Assembly (NCBI RefSeq): GCF_022879575.1
Contig: NZ_CP084261.1
Span: 310,001 to 374,000 of the forward strand
Source of the DNA: Caballeronia sp. SL2Y3
Lineage (GTDB): Bacteria > Pseudomonadota > Gammaproteobacteria > Burkholderiales > Burkholderiaceae
Reading direction: 5' to 3'
Length of the DNA: 64,000 nucleotides
In this document: positions 46,619-55,501 of the stretch, piece after piece
How positions within the stretch are numbered: the stretch's first letter is position 1
Layout of the letters: each line of letters begins with the position of its first letter
Program-made: the position numbers and the translations under genes
The notes under the pieces: generated by a model
Databases searched by the model: none
The model's input: the letters and a program-made list of their open reading frames with translations, nothing else
Told to the model about the DNA's origin: nothing

Positions 46619-46638
46619 GAGCGCATCGAGCGCGACGC

Positions 46639-47832
46639 TTAGAACTTGTGGCGCATGGCGATGCGGAACGCGAGCTGATTGTTCTCGCCCGCGCCCGACG
46701 TGCCGAAGTAGCTCGACGACGACGAACCGATCGACGCCTGATTCTCCACGCCGTTGTTCGAACCCGAAGCCTTCTGATAGATGGCGAGCAGGTACACGTC
46801 GGTGCGCTTGCTCAACGCATAGTCGAAGCTCGCGTCGATCTGGTGCCAGTGGCCCTTCAGGTTGTCGTACAGGTCCATGTAGGTGTAACCGAGACCCGCC
46901 GTCATCGCGGGCGTGATGGCGTACTTGCCGCCGATATCGAACGCATTGATGCGCGAGCTCGAACCGACGATCGGCTCGAAGCGCGTGTTCGTCCACAGGC
47001 CGAAGACGGTTGCCGCGCCGAACGCGTAAGTCGCGCCGACGCCGAACGAGCGCAGGTCCTTGGCGTTGTTGGTGGTGCCGGTCGTGTTGATGTTGGCGAT
47101 CGTCGAACTGAATGCGGGCGTCGCAGCCGTCGGATAGTGAATGTCCGTGTACGCCGCGCCGATGCCGAGCGGGCCGGCCTTGTAGTTCAGGCCGAAGCTG
47201 TAGGCACGCGAGGAACCCTGAGTGGTCGTGGTGCCGACCGTCGTGTTGGGCGTGCCCGCGAATGCGCCCGCCGTGTTCGAGAAGCCGTACAACGCGCCGA
47301 ACGTGAAGCCGTAGAAGTTTGCGCTCGAGAACTTGACCGCGTTGTTGATCCGGCTCGACGTCAACTGGTCGAAGTCGTTCATGTGGTACGCGTAGTTGCC
47401 GGCGACGGTCTGTCCGCCGATGGAATACGCGGAGCCGAGATAGTCGGTGCTGAAGCTGTATTGACGACCGAAGGTCAGCGAGCCGACGTCGTTCTTCGAG
47501 ATACCCACATAAGCCTGACGGCCGAACTCCGCGCCGCCCTGACCGAGCGTGCCCGTGCCGCTATTGAAGCCGTTCTCCAACGTGAAGATGGCCTTAAGAC
47601 CGCCGCCCAGGTCTTCGGCGCCACGCATGCCCCAACGGCTGGCCTGAGCCACGCCGTCGTCGTACTTCACGAGCGACTTGCCGGCGCGCGTGGTGCTGGT
47701 CGAGCTGTTGTTCACATAGCTGATGCCGGCGTCGATGATGCCGTACAGCGTCACGCTGCTCTGTGCATGAGCGGACGTGGCGATGGTGGCGAATGCGGCG
47801 AGGGCGGCAGTAGCCAAAAGATTCTTCTTCAA
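46639..47832 (-). CDS. Gram-negative trimeric porin (Burkholderia OpcP/OmpC type)
   Basis: 397 residues. A signal peptide (KKNLLATAALAAFATIATSA-HA) precedes QSSVTLYGIIDAGISYVNNS, the standard first strand of beta-proteobacterial porins. Strand repeats such as SRWGMRGAEDLGGGLKAIFT and SLTFGRQYS follow, and it ends in terminal Phe (AFRIAMRHKF) as needed for outer-membrane assembly. No ATG or GTG fits; the TTG at 47832 has GGAG six bases upstream, so I take TTG as the start. General diffusion of small hydrophilic solutes is expected. Confidence 0.92.
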   Translation of the reverse strand: MKKNLLATAALAAFATIATSAHAQSSVTLYGIIDAGISYVNNSSTSTTRAGKSLVKYDDGVAQASRWGMRGAEDLGGGLKAIFTLENGFNSGTGTLGQGGAEFGRQAYVGISKNDVGSLTFGRQYSFSTDYLGSAYSIGGQTVAGNYAYHMNDFDQLTSSRINNAVKFSSANFYGFTFGALYGFSNTAGAFAGTPNTTVGTTTTQGSSRAYSFGLNYKAGPLGIGAAYTDIHYPTAATPAFSSTIANINTTGTTNNAKDLRSFGVGATYAFGAATVFGLWTNTRFEPIVGSSSRINAFDIGGKYAITPAMTAGLGYTYMDLYDNLKGHWHQIDASFDYALSKRTDVYLLAIYQKASGSNNGVENQASIGSSSSSYFGTSGAGENNQLAFRIAMRHKF

Positions 47833-48094
47833 AACGTGCTCCGTCAGTGGGTTCGCGGTGTGGTGCGCTGCGAGGGCAGCGCTGTCTGCGGCGTGTCGCG
47901 CTCTGTCTGGCGCGTGGCGGCGACGGCGCAAATGTAGCGATGACTGAAGAAAGAAATGTGACAGGGTTTACCTCGACTTCGCGTGTCTCGCAGGTGCAAC
48001 GGGGCTGGCGTGTCGCGCTCGGGTGTGCCAACGCGCGCACGCGTGGCCGCGCTATGCTGGCGGTTCATCACCGCGAGCAAATGGACATCGGGAC

Positions 48095-48463
48095 ATGGAC
48101 GAACAGGGAATCCGCGAACTGGAGGAACGGCTGAGACAGGCGATGATCGCGTCAGACGTGAAAGCGCTCGACGCGCTTCTCGCCGACGATCTGAGCTTCG
48201 TCGACGCAACCGGCAAGGTCTGGACGAAGGCGGACGACCTCAACGGGCATCGCTATGGCATGCAGCGCATCGACACGCTGAGCATCGAGGAGCAGAGCAT
48301 CCGCGTGTACGGCGCGTTCGCCATCACGGTGACCCGCGTGGCGATATCGGGCACGTTCGGCGGCGCGCCCTTTGCGGGCAGCCTGCGCTATACGCGGACG
48401 TGGGGCGAGACCGCAGGCGCCTGGCGCGTGGTCGCGGCGCAGTGCGGTCTCATGGCTTTCTAG
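48095..48463 (+). CDS. NTF2-like (DUF4440/SnoaL-type) protein
   Basis: 122 residues with the DUF4440 pattern: LEERLRQAMIASDVKALDAL, LADDLSFVDATGKVWTKADD, and the C-terminal SLRYTRTWGETAGAWRVVAA with Q-C-G. The fold is a small cone-shaped barrel that often binds ligands; a function cannot be assigned. It is convergent with the hydrolase gene downstream. A frame extending to 48023 is not family-like. Confidence 0.75.
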   Translation: MDEQGIRELEERLRQAMIASDVKALDALLADDLSFVDATGKVWTKADDLNGHRYGMQRIDTLSIEEQSIRVYGAFAITVTRVAISGTFGGAPFAGSLRYTRTWGETAGAWRVVAAQCGLMAF

Positions 48464-48476
48464 AGACGTAGAACGC

Positions 48477-49592
48477 TCAGGCCGACAGCAGCGAGCCCGT
48501 GCGATACGCCTTCGCGCCCGCGATGCGCGCGACTTCGAGACCGGCCGTCGCGAAACGCGTGATATGCCGCGCGTACATGACGCCCGACGTGCTGCACTTG
48601 ACCGTGGTCACGGTGTCGGTCAGCGGATCGACGATATCGGCGATCGCTTCGCCCGCGTCGATGAACGCGCCTACTTGCGCGCGAAACACGAGCACGCCCG
48701 ACACCGGCGCGACGATCGGCTCCGCGCCTGCGAGCGGCGTCGCGGGGAACGCGAGCGCGGGCAGCGGCGCTTGCGGCGCGTCGATCACGCCGCGGTGAAT
48801 CAGGTAGTTGACGATAGCCTGCGCGTCTTTGTCCGCAAGTTCGTGCGACACGTCGTGCTGGCTGCGCAACTCCACCGTCACCGAGATGCCGCCGTTCGGA
48901 ATCGGGAAACGATCGCCGTAACGCGCGCGCAGATCCGACCAGCAGAAGCTGTGAATCTCGTCGAACGGATTGCCGACCGAATTCAGCGCGAGCAGCGATG
49001 CCTTTGAGTCCAGATAACGCGCGAGCGGCTCCACTTCTTCCCAGATGTCCGGGTTCGTGTACAGATGCAGCGCGGCGTCGAGATCGCAGTGCAGGTCGAG
49101 CACCACGTCCGCGTCGTAGGAGAGCTTTTGCAGCGCGAGGCGTTGCGATTCTAGCTCGGTGCGCGGCGTCTGTTCGTCGAGCGCCTCTTTCATCGCGGCG
49201 CGCACGGCGAGGCGGTTGGCATCCGCGTCGTTCGTCAGGCGCGCTTCGATGCGCGGCGCGACCAGCGCGGCGAGATCGTGGAAATTGCGGTTGAAGTTGT
49301 GGCCGCTGTTGGTATCGAAACGGCCGAGCAGATTGCCGTGCAGGAACTGATTCAGGCCGATGGGATTCGGCACCGGCACGATCACCACTTCGCCGCGCAG
49401 TTTGCCGGCGGCTTCGAAAGCGGCGAGCTGGCGGCGCAGCTTCCACGCGACCAGCATGCCCGGCAGTTCGTCCGCGTGCAGCGACGACTGAATGTAGATC
49501 TTCTGTCCGTCACCCGGACCGTAATGAAAACTGGCGATGCTGCGTGAGGTGCCGAGCGTCGGCGAGATGAGCTGGTGAGTTCTGGTCTGCAT
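48477..49592 (-). CDS. Succinylglutamate desuccinylase/aspartoacylase-family hydrolase
   Basis: 371 residues. Zinc ligands are visible in QSSLHADELPG (His, Glu) and VLDLHCD (His), with the family's NFNRNFHD and PNPIGLNQFL. The C-terminal ~90 residues are a lipoyl-like sandwich (VAPVSGVLVFRAQVGAFIDA). Such proteins deacylate N-acyl amino acids. It lies 240 bp downstream of a basic amino-acid binding protein gene on the same strand, so a role in using acylated arginine or ornithine derivatives is plausible but unproven. Confidence 0.82.
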   Translation of the reverse strand: MQTRTHQLISPTLGTSRSIASFHYGPGDGQKIYIQSSLHADELPGMLVAWKLRRQLAAFEAAGKLRGEVVIVPVPNPIGLNQFLHGNLLGRFDTNSGHNFNRNFHDLAALVAPRIEARLTNDADANRLAVRAAMKEALDEQTPRTELESQRLALQKLSYDADVVLDLHCDLDAALHLYTNPDIWEEVEPLARYLDSKASLLALNSVGNPFDEIHSFCWSDLRARYGDRFPIPNGGISVTVELRSQHDVSHELADKDAQAIVNYLIHRGVIDAPQAPLPALAFPATPLAGAEPIVAPVSGVLVFRAQVGAFIDAGEAIADIVDPLTDTVTTVKCSTSGVMYARHITRFATAGLEVARIAGAKAYRTGSLLSA

Positions 49593-49786
49593 AGTGTTCG
49601 CGCGCACGCGAGTGCGCGGGGTCTTGCCTCGATGGTTGCTGGACGGGCTGAGGCGCTCCGATACGGGGCGAGTGGGGCGCCGCGGTGTCTCCGTCCGCCG
49701 GCGCCGCCTCAGACGTTCGATCTTAGCCGAAATCGGCGCGGCGGGCGGGCGGATGGCCGGCACCGGATGGACGGCGCGCAATGAAA

Positions 49787-49808
49787 AACGGGCTCCGCGG
49801 AGCCCGTT
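49787..49808 (-). terminator. Terminator of the amino-acid binding protein gene
   Basis: AACGGGCTCC-GC-GGAGCCCGTT forms a 10-bp stem; on the minus strand it is followed by TTTTCAT. It lies 25 bp past the stop codon of the minus-strand gene. Confidence 0.85.
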
Positions 49809-49832
49809 CGTTCATTGGCTGCTTCCGGAGAA

Positions 49833-50624
49833 TTAGCCGCCGTACACGTCGAAGTCGAAGTACTTCTTCTCGAGCTTCTTGTACGTGCCGTCCTTGATGA
49901 TGTCGGCGATCGCCTTGTCGATCTGGGCCTTCAGGTCGGTGTCTTCCTTGCGCAGACCGATACCGGCGCCGTTGCCGAGAATCTTCTGGTCGACGATATC
50001 CTTGCCCGCGAAATCGTAGCCCGCGCCGCGCGGCGTCTTCAGAAAGCCGATGTCGGCCTGCACCGCGTCTTGCAGTGCGGCGTCCAGACGGCCCGAGGTC
50101 AGGTCGGCGTAGACCTGGTCCTGGTTCTGGTACGGCGTAACGGTCACGCCCTTCGGCGCCCAGTACGTCTTGGCGTAGGTTTCCTGAATCGTGCCTTGCT
50201 CGACGCCCACGTTCTTGCCCTTCAGGCTCTCAGCCGTCGGCAGGATGCCGCTGCCTTTCTTCGCGACGAGGCGCGTCGGCGTATTGAAGAGCTTGCTGGA
50301 GAAGGCGATCTGCTCGGCGCGTTGCGGCGTCATGGACATCGACGAGAGCACGCCGTCGAACTTCTTCGCCTTCAGCGCGGGGATCATGCCGTCGAAATCG
50401 TTCTCCACCCACACGCACTTGGCCTTCAGGCGCGCGCAGATTTCGTTGCCGAGATCGATGTCGAAACCGACCAGCTTGCCATCCGAACCTTTCGATTCGA
50501 ACGGGGGATAGCTTGCGTCGACGCCGAAGCGGATCGTCGAATAGTCCTTGGCATGGGCCGTGACGGCGGTGAACGACGTGACGGCGAGAAGGGACATCGA
50601 CAAGGCGGCAAGCAGTTTCTTCAC
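49833..50624 (-). CDS. Lysine/arginine/ornithine-type ABC transporter periplasmic binding protein
   Basis: 263 residues with a signal peptide (KKLLAALSMSLLAVTSFTAV to AHA). The SBP_bac_3 domain has IRFGVDASYPPFESKGSDGK, LVGFDIDLGNEICARLKAKC and WVENDFDGMIPALKAKKFD, resembling HisJ/ArgT. The start is GTG at 50624 with GGAG upstream. No permease or ATPase gene adjoins it, so the rest of the transporter is elsewhere. Confidence 0.87.
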   Translation of the reverse strand: MKKLLAALSMSLLAVTSFTAVTAHAKDYSTIRFGVDASYPPFESKGSDGKLVGFDIDLGNEICARLKAKCVWVENDFDGMIPALKAKKFDGVLSSMSMTPQRAEQIAFSSKLFNTPTRLVAKKGSGILPTAESLKGKNVGVEQGTIQETYAKTYWAPKGVTVTPYQNQDQVYADLTSGRLDAALQDAVQADIGFLKTPRGAGYDFAGKDIVDQKILGNGAGIGLRKEDTDLKAQIDKAIADIIKDGTYKKLEKKYFDFDVYGG

Positions 50625-50985
50625 TGTTTTAACTCCAGAAGGTGGTCAGTTCGGCCCGGAAGGTCTCGTTCCGGTGCCGTCCGGCGAGGCGGGCGGTCGC
50701 CTGAAACAGGCCGGAAGGCGCGCATTCCGCGGATCGTGTCCGTGCAGAATCGGCAGAAGGTTACCAAGCCAAAATAGTTCGGAACCTAGTGAAACCCCGG
50801 ATAGCGGTGGATTAGACCACGTCCTCCTTACGGCATGTTTGCAAAAGCCGTGTTTAGCGCGCGATTACCGGCGCGCCGCAGGTGATCCATCCGGTTAAGA
50901 TGCGGCCTTCGCTTTGCGGACCTCATAGCGCCGAAGTCCGCGCATCGCCAGATATAAGCCCGACATGGATCAGGAGACGACACCG
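50625..50985. other. Divergent intergenic region, binding protein / MFS
   Basis: 361 bp with no protein-like frame, repeat or clear operator. It should contain the promoters for the two divergent genes. Confidence 0.4.
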
Positions 50986-52431
50986 ATGGCCACCTCACCT
51001 GCGGCGACTTCCAGCCGCGCATCCGCCGATGCCGCGCCGCCCGCGCTGTCCGCCGGCATGATTTCCGCGCGCCTCGACCGGCTGCCCGCCACGCGCACGG
51101 TCTGGACGCTCATCGTGCTGCTGAGTCTCGGGTTCTTCTTCGAGCTTTACGACTTGCTGTATTCGGGCTATGTCGCGCCGGGCCTCGTGCGAAGCGGCAT
51201 TCTGACGCCCACCACGAACGGCTTCTTCGGCATGACGGGCGTGGCGAGCTTCATCGCGTCGCTGTTCGCGGGGCTTTTTATCGGCACTGTCGCGTGCGGC
51301 TGGCTCGCCGACCGCTTCGGGCGTCGCGCGGTCTTCACATATTCGCTGCTGTGGTACACGGCGGCCAACGTCGTGATGGCGTTTCAGGAGACGGCGACGG
51401 GCCTCAACTTCTGGCGCTTCATGGCGGGCGTGGGCATCGGCGTGGAACTGGTGACCATCGGCACGTATATCTCCGAACTCGCGCCGAAGCACATTCGCGG
51501 CCGCGCGTTCGCGTGCGAGCAGGCGGTGGGCTTCATGGCGGTGCCGGTGGTCGCGTTTCTCGCGTATCTGCTCGTGCCGCACGCGCCGTTCGGCATCGAC
51601 GGCTGGCGCTGGGTCGTCGTGATCGGCGCGCACGGTGCGCTTTTCGTCTGGTGGATTCGCCGCCGCTTGCCCGAAAGCCCGCGCTGGCTCGCGCAAAAGG
51701 GGCGGCTGGACGAAGCCGACCGCGTGATGTCCGCGCTCGAAGCGCAGGTGCAACGCGAATACGGCAAGCCGCTGCCGCCGCCCGCCGAGCCCGAGCCGGT
51801 TCTGGACGCCGAGCGCGCGAAAGGCGGCTCATTCGCACGCATGTGGCGCCCGCCGTACGGGAAGCGCGCGACGATGATGATCATCTTCAACGTGTTTCAG
51901 ACCGTCGGCTTCTACGGCTTCGCGAACTGGGTGCCGACGCTGCTCATCAAGCAGGGCATCACGGTGACGTCGAGCCTGATGTATTCGAGCATCATCGCGA
52001 TCGCCGCGCCCATCGGCCCGATGATCGGCCTCGCGATTGCCGACAGGATCGAGCGGAAGACGGCCATCGTCGCGATGGCGGCGGCCAATATCGTGTGCGG
52101 GCTGCTTTTCAGTCAGTCGTCGAATGCCGCGTTTCTGATCGCGATGGGCGTCGGGCTCACGCTGTCGTCGAACATCATGTCGTACAGCTTCCACGCCTAT
52201 CAGGCCGAGCTTTTTCCGACGAGCATCCGGGCGCGCGCGGTCGGCTTCGTCTATTCGTGGAGCCGGTTCTCCGCGATCTTCACGTCGTTCATCATCGCGG
52301 GCGTGCTGAAGGGTTTCGGTACGACGGGCGTGTTCGTGTTCATCGCGGGCGCCATGTTGATCGTGATGGCGGCAATCGGTCTGATGGGGCCGAGAACGCG
52401 CGACATGGCGCTCGAGAAGATCTCGCATTGA
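50986..52431 (+). CDS. MFS transporter (sugar porter/NiaP-like)
   Basis: 481 residues, about 12 membrane helices after a Ser/Ala-rich N-terminus. GFFFELYDLLYSGYVAPGLV, the MFS motif GWLADRFGRRAVFTYS and FPTSIRARAVGFVYSWSRF are visible. It resembles proton symporters of the sugar-porter and NiaP (niacin) type; the substrate is uncertain. The ATG at 50986 has CAGGAGA eight bases upstream; an ATG at 50965 adds seven residues but lacks a ribosome binding site. Confidence 0.85.
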   Translation: MATSPAATSSRASADAAPPALSAGMISARLDRLPATRTVWTLIVLLSLGFFFELYDLLYSGYVAPGLVRSGILTPTTNGFFGMTGVASFIASLFAGLFIGTVACGWLADRFGRRAVFTYSLLWYTAANVVMAFQETATGLNFWRFMAGVGIGVELVTIGTYISELAPKHIRGRAFACEQAVGFMAVPVVAFLAYLLVPHAPFGIDGWRWVVVIGAHGALFVWWIRRRLPESPRWLAQKGRLDEADRVMSALEAQVQREYGKPLPPPAEPEPVLDAERAKGGSFARMWRPPYGKRATMMIIFNVFQTVGFYGFANWVPTLLIKQGITVTSSLMYSSIIAIAAPIGPMIGLAIADRIERKTAIVAMAAANIVCGLLFSQSSNAAFLIAMGVGLTLSSNIMSYSFHAYQAELFPTSIRARAVGFVYSWSRFSAIFTSFIIAGVLKGFGTTGVFVFIAGAMLIVMAAIGLMGPRTRDMALEKISH

Positions 52432-52518
52432 GAGGCAAAGGCGTGCCGATTGCTGCGTGTGAGCGTCCCGTATGCCAGAATCCGCAGAACGTTCCTTGTA
52501 GACGCCCACTATTCGAAT

Positions 52519-53412
52519 ATGTCCGACACGCTCACCCCAGTCGAAGCAGATCATGCGATGCGCAACTGGATCTATCGATCCGAAGGCCGGATCAGGATCG
52601 GTTCGGAGATGCACAAGCGCATGTTCTGCGAGATGCTGCTGACGACGCACAACCCTTATAAGCCCGCCGTCATCGAGTGGCCGAAGCTGGACCCGGCGGC
52701 GCTCAGGCGCGTCACGTCGCTGCCCATCTGGGATATCGCGGTGCAGACCGAAGGCCGGGCGTCGATCCGCGTGGCGACGTATGCGGCGAGCGTGTCCGAC
52801 CCGCTGCTCAACGAAGCGCTGCGCATGAACGGCGGCGAGGAGGCGCGGCACAAGCTCGTGCTGTCGAAGCTCGTCGAGGCCTACGGCATCGAACTCGCGC
52901 CCGAGCCGCCGTATCCCGCCCCCGACGACGCCCTGCGCGCGTGGATGCTCACGGGCTACAGCGAGTGCATCGACAGTTTCTTCGCGTTCGGTCTTTTCGA
53001 GGCGGCGCGACAGTCCGGCTATTTTCCCGAGGCGCTCGTCGAGACGTTCGAGCCGGTGATTCAGGAAGAAGCGCGGCACATTCTGTTCTTCGCGAACTGG
53101 GTGGCGTGGTATCGGCGCAGCTTGCCGTGGTATCGCAAGCCCGGCTTTCTGCTGAAGACGGCGGGCGTGTGGCTTTCGCTGATCCGCGATCGCATTTCGC
53201 TCGCGCGCGGCTTCGACAAGAGCGGCGCGGCGCACGACGCGAATTTTCCGGCAAATGTCGGGGATTCGGTGGCGGGCAACGTATCGGTGGGCGCGTTGAT
53301 CGATCTGTGTCTCATCGAGAACGAGCGTCGCATGGCGGGCTACGACGCGCGGTTGCTGCGGCCGACCACCGTGCCGAGGCTCGCGCGGCTGGCGCGGCGG
53401 TTCGTCAAGTAG
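52519..53412 (+). CDS. Ferritin-like diiron domain protein
   Basis: 297 residues. Two E-x-x-H-type helices are present: MNGGEEARHKLVLSKLVEAY and VIQEEARHILFFANWVAWYR, plus an upstream Glu in QTEGRASIRVATYA, consistent with a ferritin-like diiron four-helix bundle. The activity is unknown; oxidase or oxygenase chemistry is possible. The gene lies 87 bp after the MFS gene and overlaps the convergent TetR gene by eight bases. Confidence 0.72.
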   Translation: MSDTLTPVEADHAMRNWIYRSEGRIRIGSEMHKRMFCEMLLTTHNPYKPAVIEWPKLDPAALRRVTSLPIWDIAVQTEGRASIRVATYAASVSDPLLNEALRMNGGEEARHKLVLSKLVEAYGIELAPEPPYPAPDDALRAWMLTGYSECIDSFFAFGLFEAARQSGYFPEALVETFEPVIQEEARHILFFANWVAWYRRSLPWYRKPGFLLKTAGVWLSLIRDRISLARGFDKSGAAHDANFPANVGDSVAGNVSVGALIDLCLIENERRMAGYDARLLRPTTVPRLARLARRFVK

Positions 53413-54145
53413 CCGAGTTTGCCCCGGGTCCTTTCGCCCGCTCCTCATACCGCCGCGACGCATCCTCCACGTCCTGCCTGAAGCGTGCCAGCGCCGCGAG
53501 CTGCGCATCGGGCGGCTGCAGCGCGGCCCACAACACGTCCACCAGTTCATCCGCCGTCGTCTCGATCTGAGCCTGACTCAGGCGGCGCTTCGCCAGCGTC
53601 GCGTCCCACAGCACATGCTCCATCGGCCCGAATACGAGCGAGCGCAACAGGCGCAGCGACACGTCCGCGCGTATTTGCCCGAGCGCCTGGCCGCGCGCGA
53701 GCACGTCCATCAGCGGCGCGGTGTAGCGGCGCTGCAATTCGGTCAGCGTATCCGACAGATCGTGCTGTTTCGTGCGGCCTTCCGACAGCACCAGCGAACA
53801 TAAGCCGGTGCCGTTGACGAGCATCAGCCGCAAATGCGTCCGCACGATGAACGCGAACTGTTGCCTGATGGAGCCTTCGCGCGGCAGCCCGCTCTCGAAC
53901 GCGTCGATGATCTCGTCATACCAGTCCGCGATCACGCGCGCGCACAGCGCCCGCTTGCCGCTGAAGTAGCTGAAGACGGTCGCCTCCGAAATGCCCGCGC
54001 GCTGCGCGATTTCCGCCGTGGTCGCCGCGTCGTAGCCTTTCTCGGCGAAGACATCGCGGCCTGCTTGCAGAATGTCGCGCACGCGTTGCTGCGATTTGAC
54101 GCCGGCAGGCGTGCGGCGGCCGGTGGCGGTGGATTGCGTGGACAT
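53405..54145 (-). CDS. TetR-family regulator, probably LiuQ-like repressor of leucine catabolism
   Basis: 246 residues. The N-terminal HTH (DVFAEKGYDAATTAEIAQRA, GISEATVFSYFSGKRALCAR) is typical TetR. It is divergent from liuA with a 163-bp spacer. In beta-proteobacteria the liu genes have been reported under a TetR-type regulator called LiuQ in place of the MerR-type LiuR; position supports that role, but I cannot confirm orthology. The ATG at 54145 is preferred to an extended frame from 54172. Confidence 0.8.
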   Translation of the reverse strand: MSTQSTATGRRTPAGVKSQQRVRDILQAGRDVFAEKGYDAATTAEIAQRAGISEATVFSYFSGKRALCARVIADWYDEIIDAFESGLPREGSIRQQFAFIVRTHLRLMLVNGTGLCSLVLSEGRTKQHDLSDTLTELQRRYTAPLMDVLARGQALGQIRADVSLRLLRSLVFGPMEHVLWDATLAKRRLSQAQIETTADELVDVLWAALQPPDAQLAALARFRQDVEDASRRYEERAKGPGANSAT

Positions 54146-54175
54146 GGTTGTGCCGGAGTTTGTCGGGAACAAATG

Positions 54176-54188
54176 TGAGCGTAGCTCA
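54176..54188. promoter_or_regulatory. Candidate operator in the TetR-liuA divergent region
   Basis: TGAGC-GTA-GCTCA is a perfect 5-bp-arm inverted repeat 31 bp upstream of the TetR start codon and about 120 bp before liuA. A related half (TTGAGCGTGAAATAAGC) lies near 54213-54229. It may be the binding site of the divergent TetR regulator. Confidence 0.4.
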
Positions 54189-54308
54189 AAACCCTATTGA
54201 CGGCTACTTGAATTGAGCGTGAAATAAGCCACCGCTCGGATTAATACGCGTTGTGAGCCAAACTCAGATTCGCGTACGCCGAACCCACTGCATTTCGAGG
54301 AGACACTC

Positions 54309-55490
54309 ATGAGCACCGTGCCGGGCCTGAACTTCGCGCTGGGCGAAGATATCGACATGTTGCGCGATACGCTTGCCAACTTCGCATCGAAGGAGATTGC
54401 GCCGCGCGCCGCGGAAATCGATCGCACCGATCAGTTTCCGATGGACCTGTGGAAGAAGTTCGGCGATCTCGGCGTGCTCGGCATGACGGTCTCGGAAGAA
54501 TACGGCGGCGCGAACATGGGCTACACGGCGCATATGGTCGCGATGGAGGAGATCTCGCGTGCGTCGGCGTCGGTCGGGCTGTCGTACGGCGCGCATTCGA
54601 ATCTGTGCGTGAACCAGATTCATCGCAACGGCACGGAAGCGCAGAAGCGCAAGTATCTGCCGAAGCTCGTATCCGGCGAGCACGTGGGCGCGCTCGCCAT
54701 GAGCGAGCCGAACGCCGGGTCGGATGTGGTCAGCATGAAGCTGCGCGCCGACGAAAAGGGCGATCACTACGTGCTCAACGGCACGAAGATGTGGATCACC
54801 AACGGGCCGGACTGCGACACGCTCGTCGTCTATGCGAAAACGGACATCGAAGCGGGCGCGAAGGGCATTACGGCGTTTATCGTCGAGAAAGGCATGAAGG
54901 GCTTTTCCGTCGCGCAGAAGCTGGACAAGCTCGGCATGCGCGGCTCGCATACGGGCGAGCTCGTGTTCGAGAACGTGGAAGTGCCGAAGGAAAACATCCT
55001 CGGCGCGTTGAACGGCGGCGTGAAGGTGCTGATGAGCGGTCTCGACTATGAACGCGCCGTGCTCGCGGGCGGTCCGACCGGCATCATGCTCGCGTGCATG
55101 GATGCGGTCGTGCCGTATATCCACGATCGCAAGCAGTTCGGGCAGGCCATCGGCGAATTCCAGCTGATTCAGGGCAAGGTCGCGGATCTTTATACGACGC
55201 TGCAAGCGTGCCGCGCGTATCTCTATGCGGTGGGCCGTCAGTTGGATACGCTCGGCTCCGGCCACGTGCGCGACGTGCGCAAGGACTGCGCAGGCGTCAT
55301 TCTCTATACCGCCGAAAAAGCGACATGGATGGCCGGTGAAGCGATCCAGATTCTCGGCGGCAACGGCTATATCAACGAATATCCGGTCGGACGTCTCTGG
55401 CGCGATGCGAAGCTCTATGAAATCGGCGCGGGCACGAGCGAGATTCGCCGTATGCTGATCGGGCGCGAACTGTTCGCAGAGACGGCTTAA
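54309..55490 (+). CDS. liuA: Isovaleryl-CoA dehydrogenase
   Basis: 393 residues. Acyl-CoA dehydrogenase with [40 protein letters not shown] and the catalytic Glu in [16 protein letters not shown], the position specific to isovaleryl-CoA dehydrogenases. FAD-dependent oxidation of isovaleryl-CoA to 3-methylcrotonyl-CoA is the first committed step of leucine breakdown. GAGGAG precedes the ATG at 54309. liuB follows after 11 bp. Confidence 0.93.
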   Translation: MSTVPGLNFALGEDIDMLRDTLANFASKEIAPRAAEIDRTDQFPMDLWKKFGDLGVLGMTVSEEYGGANMGYTAHMVAMEEISRASASVGLSYGAHSNLCVNQIHRNGTEAQKRKYLPKLVSGEHVGALAMSEPNAGSDVVSMKLRADEKGDHYVLNGTKMWITNGPDCDTLVVYAKTDIEAGAKGITAFIVEKGMKGFSVAQKLDKLGMRGSHTGELVFENVEVPKENILGALNGGVKVLMSGLDYERAVLAGGPTGIMLACMDAVVPYIHDRKQFGQAIGEFQLIQGKVADLYTTLQACRAYLYAVGRQLDTLGSGHVRDVRKDCAGVILYTAEKATWMAGEAIQILGGNGYINEYPVGRLWRDAKLYEIGAGTSEIRRMLIGRELFAETA

Positions 55491-55501
55491 GGGCGCGCGC
55501 C

